From Prorocentrum cordatum (Eukaryota; Sar; Dinophyceae; Prorocentrales; Prorocentraceae), in contig CAUYUJ010011225.1 of the NCBI GenBank assembly GCA_963575745.1, positions 780,312 through 844,311 on the forward strand: a stretch of DNA of 64,000 bases, given 5' to 3'. Within the stretch, counting starts at the first letter, position 1. The number at the start of each line of letters is the position of its first letter. The position numbers were made by a program, and so were the translations under genes. The notes below the pieces were generated by a model. That model was not told where the DNA came from. It was given only the letters and a program-made list of their open reading frames with translations, and did not search any database. Shown here in pieces: positions 1-11,186 of this stretch.

Positions 1-322
1 GCCGAACAGCGCCGAGGCGTCAGCCGGCGCCGCGTTGGCGTGGCGCGCCGCCTTGCGCTTGGGCGGGAGGTCCGTCGGGATCTCGTGGCGCGTGAGCTGG
101 ACCTCCCTGCCGACGAATGCGCGCACCGACACGAGCTCGCGGACCGGCGGGGGGAGGGGGAATGATGAGGAGGAGGGAGATGGAGGATGTGGAGACGGGT
201 TAGTGAGGGGGAAACCCCAGGAGCTAGGGAGGAGGAGCACGATGAGGAGGCGAGGATCGAGAACCGAGCTGGGGTGGGGGGGGCGAGGAAGATGGAGGGA
301 GGAAGGGAGGGAGGGAGGGAGG

Positions 323-382
<60 letters not shown>

Positions 383-438
383 TGAGAGGAGATGAGAGAG
401 AGAGAGAGAAGAAAGAGGAGAGAGAGAGAGAGGGAGAG

Positions 439-482
<44 letters not shown>

Positions 483-2549
483 AAGAGCGAGAGAGAGAGG
501 AGATAGAGAAGAGCGAGAGAGGGAACATGATGGACCCACGAACCCGGAAAGGGATATAGACATGTGATTCATGGGCACGTTTTCACGATACCCAACGGGG
601 CAACACCTCACGAAACATCCCACGAGACACCACACGAAACATCCCACGAGACACCTCACGAAACATTCCGCGAGACACCTCACGAAACATTCCAGGAGAC
701 ACCCCGCGAAACATTCCACGAGACACCCCACGAAACATTCCACGACGACAGGCAACCACTAACCCAAGGCGGTGTGGTCGTGCTGGGGAGTGGTCGTGCT
801 GGGGTGTGGTCGTGCTGGGGGGTGGTCGTGCTGGGGTGTGGTCGTGCTGGGGGGGTGGTCGTGCTGGGGGGTGGTTGTGCTGGGGCGTGGTCGTGCTGGG
901 GCGTGGTCGTGCTGGGGCGTGGTCGTGCTGGGGTGTGGTCGTGCTGTGGTGAGTGTGTGGGGTGTGGTCGTGCTGGAGGGATGTGGTCTGCTAGTTGGGG
1001 GGTCGTGCTGGGGTGGTGGGGTCGTTGTGGGGTAGGGGTCGTGCTGGGGTTGTGGTCGTGTTGGGGTGTGGTCGTGCTGGGGTGTGGTCGGCTGGGGTGT
1101 GGTCGTTGATGGGGAGGTGGTCGTGTGGGGGTTGTGGTCGTGTGCTGGGTTACGTTCGTGCTGGGGAGGTGGTCGTTGCTGGGGGTATGGTCGTGTGGCT
1201 GGGGTGGTGGTCGTGCTGGGGCGTGGTTCTTATTTCGTGCTGGGGCGTGGTCGTGCTGGGGCGTGGTCGTGCTGGGGTGTGGTCGTGCTGTGGTGAGGTC
1301 GTGCTGGGGTGTGGTCGTGCGGGGGTGTGGTCTTGCTGGGGTAGGGTCGTGCTGGGGTCGGGTCGTGCTGGGGTGTGGTCGTGCTGGGGTATGGTCGTGC
1401 TGGGGTGGGGTCGTGCTGGGGTGGGGTCGTGCTGGGGTCTGGTCGTGCTGGGGTGTGGTCGTGCTGGGGTATGGTCGTGCTAGGGTGGGGTCGTGCATTT
1501 CGTCGAGACATCCTGCCAAAATTCCAGGAAATCGTACAAAAACAAACGAATTAGTCGAGACATCATCGAAATTCCTTCGCGCGGGGCGCTTTTTCGCGTC
1601 GCGGTCGGCTCTGCAAAACAAGCGTTTCGCTCGAGACATCCTCGGCAAACTCTGCGGAGCAAGCGTTTCGCTCGAGACATCCTCAACACACGAAAAAGTG
1701 CCCGCACCCTGTGATTTATCGATCGGGATTTCAAAAACAAGCGTTTCGCTCGAGACATCCTCAAATTTTAATTCGCCGGCCTTCTTCGACCTCGATATTT
1801 ATCAGGGGAGAAAAACCGACGGCTCCTTCATGGTGGCACGGGGGGGGGCATGTTTTAATACTAAAAGAGAACCCTGGGCCGGCGCCCTTTCCGGACAAAG
1901 AGAGATAGAGGGGAGATAGGAGCGAGAGAGAGAGAGATCTGATACACATATGAGGGGAGGTGATGAGAGAGGATGTGAGGATTGTAATGATGGCCTTCAG
2001 CTTGAAAGACGTCATGCCCTCAAACACCAAGTGGGGCGGCAGGTCGATGGTCACCACCTGGGCCTTCATCTCGAGGGTCGCCTGCTCGTCGTCGTCCACC
2101 ACGCGCACGAGCCACGCCGGGCACGGGCACTCATTGTTCACGGTGCCCACCGTGTCGGCGACGCAGTACACTCCGAAGGTGGTGTCGCCCCGGCTGTCAG
2201 GCGCAGTGACCTTGATGGCGGCCACTGGGAAGGAGCGGCCTGCGGGCGGCCTTGCCAAGGTCACGGGGCCGCAGAAGCACATCGAGAAGCCCGAGTCCAA
2301 GGCGACGGTCATCGATGGCTTCTCGTGCTCCTTGGCCAAGTTCGGCTTCGCCTTCGCCTTCGCCTTAGCCGCCGGCGCCGGCGCCGCCCATCCCATGCGC
2401 GTGCTGCCGAATGGCGCCACCGCCCTGGCACTGAACGACCTACTGTAGAGCTCCGCCTCCACGAGCATCGGGAACTGCTTGATCCACCACGCCGGCGGGA
2501 AGCGACTCATGTCGAAGGTGATCGTGGCGCCCGCTATATCATCAGACAT
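1..2549 (-). CDS. Unknown protein, first two exons, continues past window edge
   Basis: Not recognised. Exon 1 runs 2549-1995 (185 codons) from an ATG that opens MSDDIAGATITF. It has a short Ala/Lys-rich stretch (AAKAKAKAK) and then a cysteine-bearing domain containing MCFCGP and ECPCPAW. Exon 2 is 135-1 (45 codons, open at the window edge) with a basic NLS-like patch PPKRKAAR. Both exons are in phase 0 across a GC-AG intron (1994-136, donor AAG|GCC, acceptor GAG|CTC). That intron holds a 1.37-kb composite repeat flanked by CT-rich tracts. The ATG was chosen because no phase-matched acceptor lies just upstream; alternatively this is a late exon of the gene at 5929-2649, which lies 100 bp upstream on the same strand. 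The coding frame is visible from its varied amino-acid composition compared with the Ser/Pro/Arg shadows in other frames. Confidence 0.6.
300..520. repeat. GA/CT microsatellite
   Basis: Nearly pure GA dinucleotide tract with GGGA/GAAA interruptions. It is CT-rich on the transcribed minus strand, within an intron. It generates long Arg/Glu ORFs that are not genes. Confidence 0.9.
526..1894 (+). repeat. Composite repeat, copy 1 (introner-like)
   Basis: Modules in order on the plus strand: a border module (526-565) with CCGGAAAGGG at 544-553; about seven units of a 24-bp repeat of the type CACGAAACATCCCACGAGAC (595-755); an array of about 17-18 bp units, GTGGTCGTGCTGGGGT (770-1495); several copies of a motif like CGTTTCGCTCGAGACATCC (1498-1765); and a tail ending CCCTTTCCGG at 1885-1894. 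The two decamers CCGGAAAGGG and CCCTTTCCGG are inverted repeats of each other. A second copy in the same order and orientation is at 28399-29617. All ORFs inside it (Gly/Trp/Cys or Pro/Thr/His repeats) are translation of the minisatellite. Confidence 0.85.
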
Positions 2550-2648
2550 GTTCACCGATCGGGAGGAGAAGGGAGGAACTCCTTCATGTTCTCCTTCTCT
2601 CCTTCTCCTCATCATCATCCTCCGAGGGTCTCCGCATCAATATCATCA

Positions 2649-5600
2649 TCATTCTCCTCCTGAGTCGGAGCCCCCCTCACATGCGGCCCTCCTCCCCTCC
2701 TCCTCAACTCCTCCTCGTCGTCCGCTCCACCTCCAGCATCCCTCGCCGAACCCCCCACTTCCTCCGCCCCGCCGCACCGTGTCCAGGTTGATGGGGCTGC
2801 CGGCGGCGAGCGACATGGCCCGCTCGCCCATGCACCTGCAGCAGGCGGCGGCAACGGCGCAGACGAGAGGACGAAAGGAAGAGGAAGGGTGCGCGAGGAG
2901 AAGCGGCGGTCGGCCCGGCAGACGGCGGACGGTCGGCATTGGCATCGGCGGTTCAGGCGGTCGACGGTCGGGATAGGGGGTGAGGGAGAGAAGGGGGGAG
3001 GAGGATGACTGGGCGGGGGGTATTGGATGGACCGCCGGCGGCACGCGTACACGCCCTGCAGCATCGCCAGCGGGTGCTGCGGCTGCTCGGTGGTCATCTG
3101 CTGCTGCACGACATGGAAGGACTGCGGCTGCTGCTGCGCCTGCGCCAGAAACGTCGGCGCCTGCGACGACTCGCCCGACGGAGACGGCACAGATGACGTG
3201 GGAGTACCGGGCACCCTGCGCGACTCCACGAGCCCGCGCAAGGTAGTGTCGGGGTCGGCGCCGATGTAGAGAGCGACCAGGTACTCTGTATACACCGACG
3301 CCCAGTCGCTGTAGGGCAAGACGGGGTCCACGTCGCGCAGGCCGTCCAAGTTCTCAAGGCGGCCCTTCAAGACCTCCAGCTTGATAGTGGGAGCAGTCCC
3401 CTGGGCCGCACCTCCCATGCCTGTGGCATCGTGGAACATCTCCTGCACGTCCAAGACGTCAGTCAAGAGAAGCTTGGCGCACGTTGCCCTGAGACGCGCG
3501 AACGTGATCAGCGTGGGCGTGTCCTTGAAGTACTTCATGACCACGCCGGGCAGTTGAGACGTCTGGCGTACGTACCTGACGGCAAGCTGCCCGATACCAA
3601 GCATGGCCTCCGAGATCTCAGCCATCAAGATATCTTTCACCAGGCCGAGAAGGTGCGCAACGAACGGACCAGCATCATCCGACCGTGACTTGTCGGCGAG
3701 AAGCTGCCCCTGGGACTCGCCAAGAAGATCGAACATCCGCTTGTTGATGGACCTGTACGCTGGGTGCAGCTTGGCCGGCGCGGTCAGCTTGTTCGCCATC
3801 AGGAAACGATCGAGCTCAGCGCCTGCTGCAGCGATCGCGGACTCCAGGCGCATGAGGGCGGTGGACTCGTCACATGTGGCCGATGGCTGAGGCTCGGGCG
3901 CGCTCTGCCCGTCCTTTTCGGCATCCCACTCGAGCACGTCGGACGCCGTCGTCGTAGACGAGTTGCCAAGCTGGAGGTTGTACGCAGAGGAAGCAGCGAC
4001 GTCGCGCAGCTTACATCTGAGCTCGGACCACTTCGTGTACTTAACCTGACCAAGCTGGACGACCTTGGCCCAACAGAACTCCAGCCCCATGGACATCAGC
4101 GAACGGAAAATCGTCCACTTCCCATCGTCGTCGAGATCGGCGTCAGACATGGCCGAGATGAGGCACAGGGCGGCGTCGACCACCCAGATCTTCTGCATCT
4201 CAAGGTCTGTGAGCGACTCCACTGGCGGCCTGCCAGCAGGGGCAACCTTGGGCTTCTTGGCAGGCGGTGGATTCTCGCCCTGCGCCTCGAGTTCGGCGGC
4301 ATTCACGGCTGCCTTCTGGGCGTCGACCTTGGCAGTTTCAGCGGCAAGCTGGGTCTTCTCCGCGAGCTGCTTGGCTCTCCTGTATGACACGCCACACTCG
4401 ATGTCCACAGAGAGCCACTTACACATGTCGATCTGCGATTCATCGAAGAGCCACGGCTTGGACCGCCCGGGCAGCCCTGCTGTCGGAACTATGAATTCCA
4501 CCGCCACCTTCCAGATCTCCGCAATGAGCTCCATGGACAACCCGCTGCGGACCTCGGAACTGAACAATGCGACCGACACGGCGTGAAGATTGAACACCAC
4601 TGCGGCGTTGGAGAAGCGCTCTTCCGTGAACTTGCAGTACTTACCCAGAAACTCCACGGTCCAAGTGAGCAGCTGGTGGCGCTTCAGCGTGCCCAAGAGT
4701 GCCTGGCGGGCCCCACGCACACCCCGCCCAGTACCGTCGCCCCCTCCCCCCCACCCTGCCTCTCCCACAGGGGGGGGAGGGGGGGCGGAACGCTCCAGAT
4801 GACCCAGGGGCCCGGGCGCGACGGTGGCGGCGACGAGGTAAGTGGGAGGGGGGGGCGACGGCGGTGGGCGGCGATGCGTTTGCGCAGACGCTGCCTTGCA
4901 CGCCTTGATCTCGTTCTCGCTGCTGAACCTGCGTGTCGCAGTAGTGGCGTACTTGGCGGAGGCATACTCCCACAAAGAAGCGTACGGCGTGTCGGTCAAC
5001 TTGGTCGCCTTGAAGTGTTGAGCTTTTTGCACCAGTCGAACAGCTGGATCACCGTAAAACTTGATCCTGAGTGCCAATGGTTATGCCAGTTCACTAGCCA
5101 GTCAACAACGTCGCGCGGAGTCTCCGCGTTGAAGCAAGTGACATTCGGCAGCCCCTTCTGCAAGCTCAACTTGATGCAGGGATTTACGATGTAGTCATTG
5201 TCCGGGCCTGGCACATCCTCGAACTCGTTGGCCTTGCGCTCCATGTCGACGGCGAGGTAGAAGGCCCGCGTGAGCGTGCCGTACGTGAGCATCTGCAGCG
5301 GGAACTCGCCAGACGTGTGGAGAGTGCACCACGGTTCCCCGCGCACGCCTGGGACGTTCCCGAACTCGGCGACCTTCTCGGCGTACTCCTGCACGACCTG
5401 ATCTTGTTTGCGCTCGTTCTGGATGTGCGGGACCATGGTCTTGTCCATTGGAATCGTACCAAGGCACAGTGATCCCGCGCTTGCCGGGGACGGTGTAGAC
5501 GTTGAACACGGCATCCTGGAGCGCGACCCCCTTCAGCCCAGGGAATCTCATCTCGATGGACTCGCAGGGTTTGTACAGGTGGCTGTGCATGTCAACGGCG

Positions 5601-5929
5601 TCACCCACCTGGACTGGCACGGGCACGACGGCCCACGGCTCGGCGTCACGCGCGCCAGCGTTGGGCCCGCCCCCTGGCTCGTCGCCGCGGGGCGCATCGG
5701 TGCCCTTGCCGCTGCCCTTGCCCCGGCGACCGCCGCGGCCCGCCTGCCCCCGACCACGCCCGCGGCCGCCGCGGCCTCCGCCGCCGGCAAACACCGACCC
5801 TGCTGGCCCTGGCGCGGCGCGGGGCGCAGAAGCACCGGGCTGGCCCTGGATGTCCGAGTCCGAGCAGCTGTCGTCCATGCGCCGATCCTTCGCCTGGGCC
5901 TTGGATGCTGCGGGGGCTGCGCGGCGCAT
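2649..5929 (-). CDS. Large RG-rich N-terminus protein, three exons, two compensating frameshifts
   Basis: Not recognised; product about 960 residues. Exon 1 is 5929-4895, exon 2 is 4702-3033 and exon 3 is 2835-2649; phases close at each join. Intron 1 is GC-AG (4894-4703, 192 bp) and intron 2 is GT-AG (3032-2836). The N-terminus is disordered and RG/RGG-rich (about residues 45-80, typical of RNA-binding tails). An alpha/beta-looking region follows, then a long helical region with Ala/Lys/Glu stretches, an NLS-like PPPAKKPK and a Gln-rich C-terminal segment. Exon 1 is readable only if the frame shifts near 5440-5480 and shifts back near 5080-5110; the two cancel, so they are either assembly indels or decay. 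The ATG at 5929 sits two bases after a CAG. It lies 1.45 kb downstream of the methyltransferase gene on the same strand. Confidence 0.7.
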
Positions 5930-7381
5930 AGCTGGAAGCGTGGCCCGGGGCAGAAGCGCGCGAAGCTAGACGGCGTGCACAACGCGAAAGACGCAAGCTT
6001 GAGCCGCGCGGGCGGCGGCCACGGGAATGTGGGGAGGGCACGGGGACACCTGCGACACAGCGTGCGGCTGGTAGGCTGGCTGTCGGACTCGCAGTGTCGG
6101 GCTGGCGATGCGAGGGCCATGGGCCATGGGGCAATGGACACTGGGGCAACACAGCGCAACACATAACGGTCGCATCGAATGGCACGGCCGACGCCGACGA
6201 CGACGACGGCAGACGGGGCGGGCGAGGCGGAGGAGGAGGGCGAGGAAGAGGAGGAGGAGGATGAGGATGAGGAGGAGGAGGCTGAGGAGGAGGACGAGGA
6301 GGAGGACGAGGAGGAGGAGGAGGAGGAGGAAGAGGACAGGGCGCTGGACGGCGATAGTGAAGCGACGGCGCTAGATATCGATGACGGCGACGGGACGGGC
6401 GGCGGCGACGCCGTCGCGCGTCGTGCAGCCCCAGGCGCCGGCGCCGCCGCCGCCACCGAGCTCCGCGGGCAGCTCCGGCAGCAGCGCCGCCGCCCTTGCG
6501 GCGCGGGAGCGGGGGGGGGGCGAGGTCGTCCGTCGTCGCTGCCGTCGCTGCCGATGTCATGATGTCCAGCGTCGTCGTCAGTCGCCGATCTCAACGCTGC
6601 CGTCTCTGGCAGTCGCCGACGCAGCTCGACGCCGTCTCCCGCCGTCGACGCCGCATGCCAACGCCGATGTCCAGGCGGCGGATGGAGCGTGGGCAGACGG
6701 AGGGTGAGACGGAGAGGGCGGGTGAGCGAGGGAGGGGGAGGGGGCGTCCAACGTCCAAGAACAACAGTGATGATAATGATGACAATGACATGGGTGCGCA
6801 CTCGCGGTCGCATGGCCTCGGAATCCCGAGTCGCCCCCAGCGACATGAAGCAGCATGCGTGCGACCCCGCAAGGGGCTCTGAGAGGGGCGAGCCTGAATA
6901 AGCGGCCGCGTCGTATATTGCACACGAGCTCCGGTCGGAAGAAAGCTTTGCAAAGTGTCCGCGGGCCCGAGCCCCGCCGAAGACCGAGACTGAGACTGAC
7001 AGTCTCCGAGTCTCCGAGACTGAAACTGGACGCGCCCCGCGGAGGCACCGAGATACGCAATCAAAGCCAAGGTGCCAGGCGGCGCGGGCCCGAAACAGGC
7101 CCTCGGGACCCCCGGGCAGACTTGGATTCCGTCGGTCTGGTCTCGGTCCGATCGGGGCCTGGAGCACGTTGGACACGCAGGAGCCCCGCGGCAAGCCAGA
7201 AACCCCCCGCCCCCCCCTCAGCCTATCCCAATACAGTGTCCTCTCAACTCCTCCCAACTCCAATGCCAATGTCCTCGCCATCTAACTACTGCGATGTGCC
7301 TATCATGTAGCACACGCGCTCTACGAATTAATGCAAAGCACAGTCCCACCAGGCCGATCTGACAATGCGAGTACACGGCCC
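5930..7381. other. Intergenic region between methyltransferase and RG-rich gene
   Basis: No convincing gene. An acidic GAG/GAC microsatellite-like tract lies at about 6190-6345. A plus-strand ORF at 6179-6562 reads as poly-Glu/Asp followed by a more varied tail (RALDGDSEATALDIDDGD); it could be a real acidic exon but has no other support. The rest is GC-rich sequence with short Arg/Pro shadow ORFs. Confidence 0.5.
6190..6345. repeat. GAG/GAT/GAC trinucleotide tract
   Basis: Imperfect trinucleotide repeat, Glu/Asp on plus, Ser/Pro on minus. Confidence 0.8.
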
Positions 7382-10300
7382 TCACTCTGAATCTGGCCAG
7401 CTCATGGCACTGGCAATGGATCGCAAGCCATCCACCTGGTCGACCCGCGTAACGAACCCCAAGAGGTAGAGCAGGTGGACGCCCACAACGTTGACGTTCA
7501 TGGAGTTCCCCGCCTGCATAAGGATGGCGTTGCGACTCCTTCCAGCGCCACCCTCGCGAGCGATGGCGAAGCTGCAGAGGCGCCGCGGCACGCCCGAACG
7601 CGGCGTAGCGAGCTCGGGCCTCACCGGGAACCCCTGGGCAACGAGAAGTTCCATGGGGGTCATCCAACGCTCGCTCCCCGACGCGTAGTGCAACGACGGG
7701 TTCGAAATGATCGAGTAGAGAACCTTCGGACATGATGAGACGCCCCTGGACCCGCACTGACTGTTCTGAATGAGGCTATGCACGCAGCCTGCCTCGCCCC
7801 TAGCCGCGGACTTCTCCTCGTAGGACGTCAGGTTATCCAACTCCCACGGCGAAAGGCTGCTGCGGAACGCCCCGGGCGCGCTGGCGACGATCTCCATGCA
7901 GGACTCCAGTGTGATAGCAGGGTCGTGTGACTGACTCGACTTGCAACGACGGGCCCAATAAACCTCGCCCGCCTGCTCGGCATCGTCGGCGATGAGGAAC
8001 GCTCTGAAGGTACAGCGGCGGCGCCTGTGGAACAGCCTGATGACATTATCGAGGGTGCAACGAGTGTCGATCACGTGAGCCTTGTGCAGCAAGATCGTCC
8101 AGCGCCGCTGGCGGCGCACCGGCCATCCGAGGTCCGTGGGTTCGAGGATGTGGCTGACAATGCAGTAGATGTGCCCTAGAGTGCGCTCCAGCACCTGCAG
8201 GTCGAAGCGGTGCGAGTTTTCATGCACGATGCACGCCTCCTGTATCTTGATCCTCATCGCGATCCAGACGGCCAAGACGGATGACGTCTTCCCCTCGTCT
8301 CGCTCACGGGCACCTCCCGGGCACCAGTCGATGCACGGCGTGCCGCCGATATGCAGCTTGCCTGTGGGGTGTCGACAGCGACCGCCGCAGGTACGACACT
8401 TCGCCACCAGGTGCACGCATCCCGGCTTCTTGATGATCGATTCAAACGTGCTGAACGGGATCCTCTGAGCGTTAAGAATCTGCTGGCGTAGGCTAGGGTT
8501 TCAAAAGTCCTCAATGTCGCAGAACATGTGCTCTGGCGCGGGCCTGGAAGGCGCCTCTAGCTCCAGCTCGCGATTGCACTCCTCCAGCAGCTCCGTCGAC
8601 GCCAAATGGCGCATCGGATCAAGACGGCCCGCGTGGTGGCCCACCATGTCATTGAGCGTAGCGCCAATGACGTTCGCAGCCGTCCCCGGAGCGTCCACGC
8701 CTGAAAACGCCGTGGTGTACGTTGTGTCTGCGAAGGCCTTGTGGATGTCCAGCAAGATGCGTCGCCCGCAGGCCCGCGCAAGGCTGGATAGGGCGTCGTG
8801 CGCCCAACTCATGAGGTCGTCGAGCGACCGCACCACGTGCGGGCGCGGCCCTGTCAGTGGCCCCATGCCGACCCCCGCGTCGCTGAAGGAGCTCCAGGTG
8901 CATGGCTGCGGCGGCAAAGGAGCGCCCACATCGCCCAGGAGTCTCGACCCCCCCGGGCGGAGCGCTGTCGGGAGGCTGACCGACAGCGCCGCGCGGCCGG
9001 CTGCTTCGGCCAGGGGCGCGGCGGGGCTGTTAGCGGGGGCCGCCGCGGCCTCCGTCGCGACGGCCGCGTTCTCCGAGGCACCCGTCATCGCGTCGCCGAC
9101 GGGCTGCGGCGGCCCCGCGCTCTCGGCTGCTGCGTCAGGGGGCGCTGCGGGGCGGCGGTCAGCGGGGGCGGGGGGCGCCGCCGCGGCGGCCGCAGCGGTC
9201 GCGGTCTCCAAATCGCCCGCTGACGAGGGGCCAACTGGACGCGGCGGCTCCGCGCTCTCGGCCGCTGCGGCTGCGGGCGCTGCTGCGGGGCAGTCAGCGG
9301 GGGCGGCCGCCGCCGCGGCGGTCGCAGCGACCGCGGTCTCCGAGTCGCCCAGCGTCGGGGGGCTGACTGGTCGCGGCGGCTCCGCGCTCTCGGCTGCTGC
9401 GGCGGTGGGCGCTGCTGCGGGACAGTCAGCGTCGGTGAGGGCCACCGCCGCGGCGGCCGTAGCGGCCGCGGTCTCCGCGTCGCCCGTCGTCGGGGGGCCG
9501 ACTGGGCGCGGCGGCTCCGGGAGCTCCGCGCTCTCGGCTGCTGCAGCTGCGAGCGCTGCGGGGCAGTCAGCGGGGGCGACCGCCGCTACGGCGGCCGCGG
9601 CGGTCGCGGTCTCCGAGTCGCCCGTCGTCGCGAGGTCGACTGCCTGCGGCAACTCCGCGCTCTCGGCTGCTGCGGCTGCGGGGCGGTCAGTGTCAGTGGG
9701 GGTGGGGGGCGCCGCCGCGGCGGCCGCGGTCTCCGAGTCGCCCGTCGTCGGGGGCCCGTCTGGGCGCGGCGGCCCCGCGCTCTCGGCTGCTGCGGCTGCG
9801 GGGCAGTCAGTCTCAGCGGGGCCAGTGGGGGCCGCCGCCGCGGTGGCCGCGGTCTCCGAGTCGCCAGTCGTCGGGGGGCTGACTGGTCGCGGCGGCCCCG
9901 CGCTCTCGGCTGCTTCGGCGGGGGGCGCTGCTGCGGGGCAGTCTGCGCAGACAGTGTCAGTGGTGACCACCGCCGCGGCGGCCGTAGCGGCCGCGGACTC
10001 CGCGTCGCCCGTCGTCGGGGGGCCGACTGGACGCGGCGGCTCCGGGAGCTCCGCGCTCTCGGCTGCTACAGCTGCGAGCGCTGCGGGACAGTCCGCGGGG
10101 GCGACCGCCACCACGGCGGCCGCGGCGGTCGCAGTCCCCGAGTCGCCCGTCGTCGCGAGGTAGACTGCTTGCGGCATCCCCGCGCTCTCGGCTGCTGCGG
10201 GCTCGGGGCAGTCAGTGTCAGTGGGGGGCGCCGCCGCGGCGGCCGCGGTCCCCGAGTCGCCCGTCTTCGTGGGGGGGTCGACTGGAGTCGCTGGCGGCGC

Positions 10301-11140
10301 AAGGTCCTGGCTCGGCACGTGGGCCGATGCGACTGCGTCGGGTGGTGCGTCAGCGGACGGCGACGGCTCCGCCGCGGTCTCAGTCTCCGACGTTAACCTG
10401 GCAACGGCCGACACTACGGCCGACATCGCTGCAGCCGGCGCTGGTACGTCGGGCTCGGCACTCGATGGATCGGGCATGGGCGCGCCCGCTGGTGGCGCAG
10501 GCGTTGCATCTGCTTTGACGCCCCATGCTGCGACGGCATCCGACGGCGCCTCTTGCGCCGCGCCGCAGCCAGCCGCCACGGACGCCGCGGATGCGCCCGG
10601 AGGCGGCGGAGCTGGAGCTGCCAGCGTCGGCGGCAACCCAGGCGGATCAACATCCGTCGTGGCTGGCCGGGACTGGCGCGCAGCACCGTTCTCCGAGTCC
10701 TCCTCGGCCGAAGCCGGCCAGAGCTCGGCACCGATGGCCTCGATCTCGTCGAGCTCGGCGGCCGCGTCGCCACTCGGCGGGACCGCCGGTGGCAGCGCGC
10801 CCGACCCATGGGCCGATGCAAACTTTGCTCGTTTGCGTGCAAGGGCAGCCTCGGCCCGCGGATGCAGGCCGGGCGCGCCCGATGCGGCATCGACGCCGGC
10901 TGCGCCGTCAGCCGCGTCCGCCGCCGCCGCCTGAACGCCGACTGCCGCGCCCGCTGCAGTGCTCGACGCCGCCCGACCGCCGCGCCGCCTCTTGGGCTGG
11001 CTGGCGCCCCCGGCGCCGGCGGCTGCGTCGCGCGCCGACGCCGCTCGCTTGCCCATGGCCTTGGGCGCTGCCGCTGGCGCCTTGGCAAACGCGCGGATGC
11101 TGGCCGTCCCAGACGCATCAGCAGCTGTCAATTTGCCCAT
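7382..11140 (-). CDS. C5 cytosine-DNA methyltransferase-like gene with one in-frame TGA
   Basis: Intronless frame of 1252 codons from ATG 11140 to the stop at 7382, interrupted once by TGA at codon 880 (8503-8501). Residues 1-60 are basic, with an NLS (PKRRRGGR). Residues about 280-715 are 9-10 imperfect Ala/Pro/Ser/Glu repeats of 40-50 residues. The C-terminal third carries the C5-methyltransferase motif order: motif I FSGVDAPGTA (F812), motif III-like CDIEDF just before the TGA, motif IV GGTPCIDWCPGG with the catalytic Cys (C936), motif VI ENSHRFD (E974), motif VIII-like GWPVRRQRR (about 1005), then QGFP (Q1169) and GNS (N1212). Such enzymes transfer a methyl group from S-adenosylmethionine to cytosine C5 in DNA. 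The target-recognition region between VIII and QGFP is short, and no chromatin-reader domain is visible. The frame is identical on both sides of the TGA, so it is a nonsense mutation, recoding or an error, not an intron. Retrotransposon-borne methyltransferases are known in dinoflagellates; no reverse transcriptase is seen next to this one. Confidence 0.85.
8501..8503 (-). other. In-frame TGA inside methyltransferase domain
   Basis: Codon 880, between the DIEDF of motif III and the next in-frame residues NPSLRQQILN. About 55 further codons lead to the catalytic Cys without any other stop or shift. A spliced-out 27-nt segment would be far too short for an intron. Confidence 0.85.
8990..10300 (-). 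repeat. Coding tandem repeats in methyltransferase N-terminal half
   Basis: The CTCGGCTGC block (plus strand) recurs at about 9120, 9257, 9392, 9533, 9661, 9780, 9907, 10059 and 10189, so unit length varies between 120 and 150 bp but stays in frame. The encoded core is of the type AAESAEPPRPVGPPTTGDSE. The antisense strand is open for 549 codons as an artefact of base bias. Confidence 0.85.
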
Positions 11141-11186
11141 ATCTGCAGGCGGGCCGCTGGGAGGCGGGCGCCGCGCGCCCATATAT

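Larger units (their letters stand above)
136..1994 (-). other. GC-AG intron holding composite repeat copy 1
   Basis: The intron joins exon 2549-1995 to exon 135-1 in phase 0, with donor AAG|GC and acceptor AG|CTC. It contains CT/GA microsatellite on both sides (about 300-520 and 1908-1945) and the 526-1894 composite repeat. The match of phase on both sides is the main evidence; no transcript is available. Confidence 0.55.

Noticed and set aside
564-1919. Several long ORFs with GVVVLGCGRAG or PSTTTPQHD repeats (also at 28555-29622)
   Set aside because: They are translations of the 17-18 bp minisatellite in the composite repeat, open in many frames on both strands.
8514-10163. Plus-strand ORF of 549 codons, Ala/Gly/Ser-rich
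   Set aside because: Antisense shadow of the Ala/Pro repeat in the methyltransferase gene; no motifs of its own.
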